Below are positions 61,501 to 64,000 of a stretch of 64,000 nt of DNA, piece by piece. The DNA is from Antedon bifida (Eukaryota; Echinodermata; Crinoidea; Comatulida; Antedonidae). Within the stretch, counting starts at the first letter, position 1, and every line of letters starts with the position of its first letter. A program made the position numbers and the translations under genes. Where the stretch lies: the NCBI GenBank assembly GCA_963402885.1, contig OY727098.1, positions 15,424,717 to 15,488,716 of the forward strand, read 5' to 3'. The notes under the pieces are model-generated. The model had not been told where the DNA came from and searched no databases. It saw nothing but the letters and a program-made list of their open reading frames with translations.

Positions 61501-61846
61501 TATGAACTAACACTTGTATAATCAGAATATTACATTTTCAATCAGAACACTGGTCTTATCATGCATATTTGGTCTATTAGCAAGTGGTTCAGGCCTTATG
61601 CTTATAAATCCCTTTTTAAAGCTTGCGTTTTAATTTTAGTACAAAGTAGATGTGTCAGTGTAAACTAACATAGATGGTGTTTCTAAGCAGTTAAATAACA
61701 AGCACAGTCACCTGTTCTAACTTGAACACATGTTGGTTGAAGTAGTACTGCAAATGCTCATTGGCATAATTTATGCAAAATTGCTCAAAACTGTTTCGAT
61801 AGAAGTCTTCAAATCCAAAGATGTCAAGCACACCAATCGAATTACC
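24037..61846 (-). CDS. MYO9: Unconventional myosin IX (motor + IQ + C1 + RhoGAP), 3' 26 exons
   Basis: Class IX myosins are single-headed actin motors whose tail switches off Rho. Visible exons (minus): 61846-61712, 61290-61169, 60090-59943, 59380-59188, 58308-58248, 55998-55828, 47965-47951 (microexon), 47592-47556, 47177-47067, 46719-46528, 46435-46313, 45007-44858, 43729-43542, 43366-43118, 42964-42758, 39708-39024, 37560-37150, 36343-36230, 35943-35767, 33697-33547, 31407-31150, 30257-30023, 26616-26485, 25577-25448, 25052-24931, 24370-24037. All phases match and total 4851 nt (1616 codons plus stop). Vertebrates have two paralogs (MYO9A and MYO9B); an invertebrate would be expected to have one. 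The N-terminal Ras-associating-like region and first half of the motor lie beyond base 64000. The stop is at 24037-24039. Confidence 0.95.
25111..25282. repeat. Tandem duplication of about 86 bp in a MYO9 intron
   Basis: Two copies share ATATAATAAGGGCCATGATG-like starts and both end with the identical CACTAGGGTCAGTCTTCATA. The second copy begins at about 25198. Confidence 0.8.
25680..26420. repeat. Two adjacent degenerate short-repeat tracts in a MYO9 intron
   Basis: 25680-25880 holds eight or nine spaced copies of GCTAATGTAGAAA. 25960-26420 holds about twenty units of the type GACCACCTCTCGTAAGT. The second tract opens a spurious minus-strand frame (26051-26287) rich in RWS/KRW repeats, which is not a gene. 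Confidence 0.75.
26689..27185. repeat. Minisatellite, about 25-bp unit, about 20 copies
   Basis: The unit is AATATTATGTATATGCATGT plus GTATAGT, with variants TATGCATG and a three-base AAA insertion. It lies in the MYO9 intron between the two RhoGAP-end exons. Because stops are absent from the unit, overlapping frames open on both strands ([13 protein letters not shown] and [13 protein letters not shown] repeats); these are artefacts. Confidence 0.9.
27978..28494. mobile_element. Non-autonomous TIR element with TTA target duplication (PIF/Harbinger-like)
   Basis: Inverted ends of about 55 bases (TAATAGGGAGGTTTCGCAAC onward; the right end is the complement with one or two changes) are flanked by TTA at 27975-27977 and 28495-28497. 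The 3-bp TTA/TAA duplication is the signature of PIF/Harbinger insertion. The interior holds further GAATACG / CGTATTC words and no transposase. Confidence 0.75.
28740..28981 (+). pseudogene. Myb/SANT-like (MADF-type) DNA-binding domain fragment
   Basis: An open stretch reads [40 protein letters not shown], then [11 protein letters not shown] and a stop. The KQV..KLK.L.K.Y pattern is that of the Myb/SANT-like domain found in Harbinger transposon ORF1 proteins and related host genes. There is no start or full domain, so it is probably a relic. It sits about 250 bases from the TTA-flanked element at 27978-28494. Confidence 0.4.
29500..29860. repeat. Dispersed repeat family, copy 1
   Basis: Shared words with 35440-35760 include GGTATGCTGTTGGC, GATGCATCAC, GGATTAG, AGCTTTATTAATGC, GGCATAACAGCTGTTTAAC and CCGCGTACATAA. 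The 5' part (AGATAGTAATTTGAA, ATCTGATTAATTT) resembles 48960-49020. It is probably a non-autonomous transposon; the ends are unclear. Confidence 0.65.
30557..30672. mobile_element. MITE of about 116 bp with 15-bp terminal inverted repeats
   Basis: The left end ATATATCAGAAGAAT and the right end ATTCTTCTGATATAT are perfect complements. The core has GAGTAATCCGCGGTTTTCTC and GGTCGGGATGTATATGAC. Diverged copies occur at 6065-6182 and 9130-9228. Confidence 0.8.
31150..33697 (-). other. MYO9 C1 zinc finger and start of RhoGAP
   Basis: Exons 33697-33547 and 31407-31150, fragment residues 1164-1299. The C1 finger has all expected ligands: GHHFHSYQF, then CEVC, CQDC, HKKC and a final Cys in VGKC. It is split between two exons at CQ/DC. 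The second exon continues into the RhoGAP domain with [20 protein letters not shown] then [22 protein letters not shown] carries the catalytic arginine finger. The acceptor of the first exon is a tandem CAGCAG at 33700-33695. Confidence 0.94.
34415..34725 (+). mobile_element. tRNA-derived SINE of about 310 bp in a MYO9 intron
   Basis: The head has an A box (GTGGCCGAGCGGTTAAGACA), a long class-II-type variable region and a B box (GGGTTCGAGGCTC), like tRNA-Ser/Leu. The body includes GGACTATAAACCGTAGGTCC, CTTTAAAGAACCTAGTACAT and GACGAGTAGGGGGTCACCCC. This is the layout of SINEs with a widely conserved central domain. It ends near ACAAATAAAATATGGC. I cannot assign the superfamily with certainty. 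Confidence 0.75.
35440..35760. repeat. Dispersed repeat family, copy 2
   Basis: It starts CTGTTCTTTAAAATTGAAAC and carries GGTATGCTGTTGGCATGCTA, GATGCATCACTGGATTAGCG, TAACAGCTGTTTAACGC and CCGCGTACATAACGCTACCG. It abuts the MYO9 exon ending at 35767, within a few bases of its donor site. Confidence 0.65.
36595..36910. mobile_element. Possible hAT-like remnant
   Basis: The left end GGCCTGCGGGCCAAATACGG and the right end, whose complement reads GCAGGCCAGATATAG, look like diverged inverted termini about 310 bases apart. The GCGGGCCAAAT type of terminus is seen in some hAT elements. It is weakly supported. Confidence 0.3.
40785..42775. repeat. Minisatellite made from a MYO9 exon end and its 5' splice site
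   Basis: About 43 units of 38-49 bases, most often 46. In the MYO9 sense each unit contains GAAACATGCACCAAG|GTATGT followed by a variable spacer (CTCTTGTCCTCTGATGTTTTACCCT, or a TTTGTTTTACCTGATG type). The rightmost unit (42751-42775) is the real end of the exon 42964-42758 with its donor. The other 42 units lie inside the following intron. Early units (40800-41020, 41460-42080) are nearly identical, which indicates recent homogenisation or expansion. No unit is part of an open frame. Confidence 0.95.
43542..45007 (-). other. MYO9 neck with about four IQ motifs
   Basis: Two exons (45007-44858 and 43729-43542), fragment residues 437-548. The segment begins [20 protein letters not shown] and then carries four IQ-like units spaced about 23 residues apart: [43 protein letters not shown] and [15 protein letters not shown] motifs bind calmodulin-type light chains and form the lever arm. 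Four units agree with the four to six usual in class IX. Confidence 0.9.
44671..44790. repeat. SINE-type tail, copy A
   Basis: CAGCGCTTAGAGGTTTCACA, ACATTAGG, CGCTATATAAATCCAGGATA and (TTA)n are shared with 59651-59715. A GCGCTATATAAAT... plus trinucleotide run is a common 3' end of tRNA-derived SINEs and their partner LINEs. The 5' parts differ or are lost. Confidence 0.6.
46060..46140 (+). other. Weak tRNA-like segment
   Basis: GACGAGTTCAAATCTAG resembles a B box and ACATGGCGTTGTTGTTGTGC a poor A box. It may be a SINE remnant. No folded tRNA could be drawn with confidence. Confidence 0.2.
46313..47592 (-). other. MYO9 motor, end of loop 2, actin-binding region and converter
   Basis: Four exons, fragment residues 282-436. 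Lysine-rich loop 2 ([32 protein letters not shown]) is followed by [52 protein letters not shown] and [20 protein letters not shown]. These are the strongly conserved SH1-helix and converter landmarks. The region ends HYQIGQSR, the conserved Y.IG..KVF position before the lever arm. Confidence 0.95.
47951..47965 (-). other. Candidate 15-nt microexon in MYO9 loop 2
   Basis: On the minus strand AATGTATAG precedes ATACCAACCTGCAAC, which is followed by GTAAGTAC. Including it inserts Tyr-Gln-Pro-Ala-Thr with phases 2/2 kept on both sides. Skipping it also keeps the frame (Lys-Arg-Ser-Lys). It could therefore be a cassette microexon in the actin-binding loop. No transcript evidence is available. Confidence 0.6.
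48061..48263. repeat. Minisatellite, 35-bp unit, six copies, alternating variants
   Basis: TTGCCCTTGTGGTCTTTAGT plus AACTAGTACTA(C/G)TAG is repeated six times with almost no other change. The C and G variants alternate, so the true repeat is a 70-bp dimer. The near-identity of the copies points to recent expansion. It sits about 95 bases upstream (in gene sense) of the candidate microexon at 47965-47951. Confidence 0.92.
48720..49110. repeat. Dispersed repeat family, diverged copy 3
   Basis: Two diverged units (AAGGTATGTTCTGACATGAG / AAGGTATGTTCACACTCAAG, each followed by GGTAATCTGTG) precede GATGATAGTAATTTGAAG and CTGTTCTTTAAAATTGAAAA. The latter words are shared with 29500-29860 and 35440-35760. 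Confidence 0.45.
50105..50835 (-). repeat. Direct duplication of about 350 bp containing a LINE reverse-transcriptase piece
   Basis: Copies at about 50105-50480 and 50487-50835 share long identical blocks, e.g. CACAGCATGCTACCGACACT and GATCGCTGATATCAAGTCAA. On the minus strand each copy encodes [20 protein letters not shown] (or its equivalent). This resembles the reverse-transcriptase catalytic box (F/YxDD). With 51820-52030 it probably represents one broken LINE that was partly duplicated. Confidence 0.7.
51820..52030 (-). pseudogene. LINE reverse-transcriptase catalytic-region fragment
   Basis: The minus strand reads [20 protein letters not shown], then LPAYGIRG and, after a frame break, a [17 protein letters not shown] segment. 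These are reverse-transcriptase motifs A and B. The residue after KAF is Asn where most LINEs have Asp. Stops and frameshifts make it dead. Confidence 0.75.
52261..53238 (-). mobile_element. 5'-truncated Penelope-like retroelement with inverted terminal repeats
   Basis: The unit has 200-bp inverted repeats, 52259-52458 and 53005-53204. A GIY-YIG-type ORF lies between and partly inside them. About 34 extra bases follow the right repeat (53205-53238). GATATTTAACCTA occurs at 52248-52260 and at 53239-53251, exactly outside the unit, and fits a 13-bp target duplication. Inverted or tandem pseudo-LTRs and a short extra tail at one end are known for Penelope-like elements. It is inserted in the MYO9 loop-2 intron in the same orientation as the gene. 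Confidence 0.85.
52342..53028 (-). CDS. GIY-YIG endonuclease domain of a Penelope-like element (truncated ORF)
   Basis: 228 open codons. Residues 35-80 ([36 protein letters not shown]) match the linker that joins the reverse transcriptase to the endonuclease in Penelope-like elements. Then [20 protein letters not shown] and QFGVRLKEH form the GIY-YIG core, with a Cys-x2-Cys pair and the catalytic-type arginine in GVRLKEH. The later H..H-containing region and N-x-D segment complete it. The reverse transcriptase upstream is missing. The first ten codons and the last about 20 codons are read from the inverted repeats, so this ATG is probably not the original start. Confidence 0.8.
   Translation of the reverse strand: MIEIYSPFRVKQQIKNKQPKQRNKNKEPETPSKGMVVLPYVEGVAEQAQRIFKKYGISTAMRPTNTLKSILVHPKDKKDITQTSDIVYDIPCKSCKKSYIGETGRQFGVRLKEHQKDTETVTDRKYTRATKKESTSEIHKSAITDHAAQENHIIDWEGAKILDRDSNPFKRRIREAIQIRKRGANAINRDEGAVYLDHVYTSLLRKSMTSPRNNNNRFPGSSSGPDHL
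53583..54206. mobile_element. Foldback-type element with internal duplication
   Basis: Inverted ends of about 58 bases (53583-53640 and 54148-54206) share TAGTCCAG, GAACCTA and AAATTGCAACAGAATT. Inside, 53660-53800 and 53980-54120 are diverged direct copies (GGAGATACGGGGCTT / GGAGATATGGGGCTT, GGCCATTTTGAATT, GATTTTGGTAAACTTT). A related GGCCATTTTGAAATTCAAAA stretch lies near 19170-19330. There is no coding capacity. Confidence 0.65.
54221..54320 (-). mobile_element. Truncated copy of the TTAA-flanked element
   Basis: Read on the minus strand it starts at TTAA, then AGACACCTTTCCTGCAA, ATTTTTGTAAAAAT, TTACTTTAAAAACATTAAAC and AATGTACGTTTTATG. It follows 60471-60580 closely for about 100 bases and then stops. 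Confidence 0.75.
54877..55440. repeat. Minisatellite, about 37-bp unit, about 17 copies
   Basis: The unit is CTACCCTGGATATTATTACA plus AGTCATTGTTTATACTG. It lacks stops in some frames, so two long plus-strand frames (up to 183 codons) open with repeats of [12 protein letters not shown] and YCYPGYYYK. It lies about 390 bases from a MYO9 exon (55998-55828) on the opposite strand and is not a gene. Confidence 0.92.
56735..56815 (-). other. tRNA-like sequence (SINE head or pseudogene), minus strand
   Basis: On the minus strand TGTGGCGCAACTAATGAAAC resembles an A box and GCGAGTTCAAGTCCCAG is a good B box about 35 bases on. The stems are imperfect. It is probably the head of a tRNA-derived SINE. 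Confidence 0.4.
59651..59715. repeat. SINE-type tail, copy B
   Basis: CAGCGCTTAGAGGTTTCACA, ACATTAGG, CTTTATAAATCCAGGATATC and ATTATTATTATG closely match 44708-44790. Confidence 0.6.
60471..61096. mobile_element. TTAA-flanked non-autonomous DNA transposon, 626 bp
   Basis: The ends AGACCCCTTTCCTACA (60471-60486) and the complement AGACCCCTTCCCTACA at the right differ by one base. TTAA flanks both sides (60467-60470 and 61097-61100). TTAA target duplication is typical of piggyBac and Kolobok superfamilies. Relatives are at 54221-54320 (truncated, also at TTAA) and 6380-6560 (interior only). No ORF was found. It lies in the MYO9 intron between exons 61290-61169 and 60090-59943. Confidence 0.85.
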
Positions 61847-64000
61847 CTGAAAAAGAAGTTTAAAATAGATTTTGTTTAATATGACAAGCCACATTATCTA
61901 TCAAGGATTATTCATGTACTATCCATTAAGTAAAGTAATGAGTTTGATGGTGGCAACTGATTGTGGTGTTTGTCCTAATTTTTTATGGTAATTTATTAAG
62001 ATGACGTTATTATACCTGCAGAACAAGATATGAATGAATGGGTATTGTATGAGTATAATTAAGACGGTTATAACACATTTCCACTAAAACTTGAAGGGAG
62101 TAAGATTCCTTACACTCCTTTATATTTCTTTTTAATCATTTACACTGCCATCAACCACATAACAAGAAGTTGATCAAGCCTAGATAGTGTGATCTTACAA
62201 TGCTTATTAAATTGGAACTATATACATTAAATTGGGCATGTCTACAAGAAGTACATTTCTTATTCACATTTAACTCATCTCATATTTAACTTATCATAAG
62301 GTTGTTAATTCCCTCCAGTCTTATATTGCATTTTGTGAATTTTAACAAGATGTAACTGTATTAAAAACTATATTACTAGATATAAGACATGTATCAACAA
62401 TGATATAAAAAATCAGACATCAATATACTGTACAGAATAATTATCTCTTATATTTTCTCTATTTTGTTAAAAATGTCAAAAAACTGAAATCATCAAATAA
62501 GCGCCATAGATCATACACATTGAGTGTGACACTTAACACTATGCTTAATTCACTTCTGCAGTGATTGTTTTGATGGATTGATTTATTACTATACTACATT
62601 TGTATTATGTCAATATAAGACAGGAAATCTAGTCAGAGTATATTAAAAATGGATTTGTTTTTGGGTCATTGTGGAGTATTTTTTGGCAATTAAAATAATT
62701 ATTTAATCAATATCATGTAACCTGATAAAGCTGGCTTTAATCAAGGAGTTTCGGCATTATAGTCCAGACATATTGACATATATCATTTTATGTAGTGCAA
62801 TACATGTGATTTCACATCAATGTATGTCATCTCATAATTTGTATCTTACCTTTCATCATCTACTTTAAGGCCAAAAAAATTGTTGGTTTGCCCTCCATGC
62901 TGGAAAATTGTTAGGGAGGGTGGAAATCATATCTTTCGCTATTTTTTATGTGTTTTAATCTGATTTATCAAAGTTTCATGTGAGAGTTATTCTCGCATAT
63001 ACAGAGCGTAAAAAATTTAATTAATTATATCTAAAAAACTTAAAAGCTGGACATAAAATAGGGAGAGTTTAATGTTGTTATGCATTGTTTATGCAGAATT
63101 AAATGTGTGCCAATCTCCAGTCGGCAGTCTTGGCAGTTTCTATATATCACTAAGCATGCTGTTGGCCTTGCTAAACTTATGCCTAGCCTCATGGTAAATT
63201 ATCTAATAGCGCACTATCTAGCCTAGCTTCTAGGTTGACAACAAATATCATCCTCTGACAGCCATAACGTCGACACTTGCCGATAAGTGGTAGTTCTATC
63301 AGGCGTGCAGCTTACATCCTCATAGCAATTAGCTAAGCTTAGATTGAAATTTACGTATTTAAGCTTCATCAAACTTTCGCTCCTAGATTTCAAAAATTTA
63401 GGTGATGGAAGGCAAACAACTTTTTTTGGCCTAATAGGGCTCACAAATTTCTTCTACAGTATTACAAATTAAATTGTTAAATTAGTATTGTTAAATAAAA
63501 AGCAAAAATTTGTTCTTTTTTAAAAAGAGGCAACAAAATATTTTGTAACATGCTATGTATTCTATTGTTAAATAGTTAACATTGAAGTTGTAAATCAATA
63601 ATTAACTATTGTAATAACACTAACATTGGCATAATTTATTATTTTACACCGCTATGAGTTATAAATAGTTTTATGCTTTTAAATCATATTCATTAATGTT
63701 ATAATGCAGATTCATTACAAAGTTTTTTATCTCTGGTATCTGGTTAAAAGTGATACAAGGGTAGCCTAAACACTATTAAATTAATTAGCAATTTGTGGTT
63801 AATTTCTTTCTGTAAGTAAAAAATCATAAACAAAATTGAATACCCACTGTATTTAGGACTATATTATCATGCAAAAAGTGTTTTTTAAACTTGGCAATAA
63901 TAAACTCTGCTGACCCACAGTTGATGTAGGACATACTTAAAACCAGTATGATATATCACCTGATTTACTTGGGATATATTCTTTGGCTAACAAATTTGTT
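61847..64000 (-). other. MYO9 intron continuing past the right edge
   Basis: AT-rich sequence with no recognisable upstream motor exon. The short minus-strand frame near 63223-63444 has no myosin similarity. 63155-63175 carries GCATGCTGTTGGCC, a word also found in the dispersed repeat at 29500-29860. Confidence 0.6.

Larger units (their letters stand above)
55828..61846 (-). other. MYO9 motor domain, C-terminal half up to loop 2
   Basis: Fragment residues 1-276. The first visible exon reads [11 protein letters not shown] then [20 protein letters not shown], the relay-helix region of all myosins. Next come [27 protein letters not shown] and MRPDIVSVL, then the class-IX-like [20 protein letters not shown]. 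From about residue 190 the sequence becomes variable and basic/polar. This is the start of the large loop-2 insertion that distinguishes class IX and contributes to its processive single-headed movement. Intron 1 upstream (61847-64000) shows no further exon. Confidence 0.93.

Noticed and set aside
63223-63444. A further upstream MYO9 exon
   Set aside because: The open frame has no motor-domain motifs and no fitting splice sites.

Overview
The window is animal nuclear DNA: three multi-exon, intron-rich genes in AT-rich sequence, with GT-AG splicing and many degraded transposable elements. The repeat content is CR1/L2-type LINE tails with short-repeat ends, a Penelope-like element, tRNA-derived SINEs and many short inverted-repeat elements. 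Together with the recurring word TAGGCCTA and moderate intron sizes, this suggests a marine invertebrate, possibly an echinoderm or other non-vertebrate deuterostome. That assignment is an inference with low certainty.

Layout. (1) About 478-6058, minus: PIGB, the GPI-anchor mannosyltransferase III. Eight coding exons are present and the 3' end lies beyond base 1. Two of its introns carry textbook minor-spliceosome (U12) signals, one of them AT-AC. (2) 6.1-13.4 kb: intergenic, divergent between PIGB and HENMT1, with LINE fragments, a TIR element with 9-bp target duplications and tRNA-like sequence. (3) 13408-20050, plus: HENMT1, the piRNA 3'-end 2'-O-methyltransferase, six coding exons, apparently complete (377 aa). 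(4) 20.05-24.04 kb: convergent intergenic region with a LINE 3' end and AT-rich sequence. (5) 24037-61846, minus: class IX myosin (MYO9). The last 26 coding exons, including one 15-nt microexon, join in one frame into 1616 residues: the C-terminal half of the motor, loop 2, IQ neck, charged tail, C1 zinc finger, RhoGAP domain and basic C-terminus. The N-terminal half of the gene lies beyond base 64000.

The MYO9 introns are crowded with mobile and tandem DNA: a Penelope-like GIY-YIG fragment flanked by 200-bp inverted repeats, TTAA- and TTA-flanked inverted-repeat elements, a tRNA-derived SINE, and five substantial minisatellites. The most unusual feature is a roughly 2-kb minisatellite (about 43 units) at 40785-42775. 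Its repeat unit is a copy of the end of a MYO9 exon together with its 5' splice site, so that intron begins with a long array of duplicated donor sites.

The three genes have unrelated jobs (GPI anchors, small-RNA protection, Rho-regulating motor), and nothing in the sequence suggests they work together.
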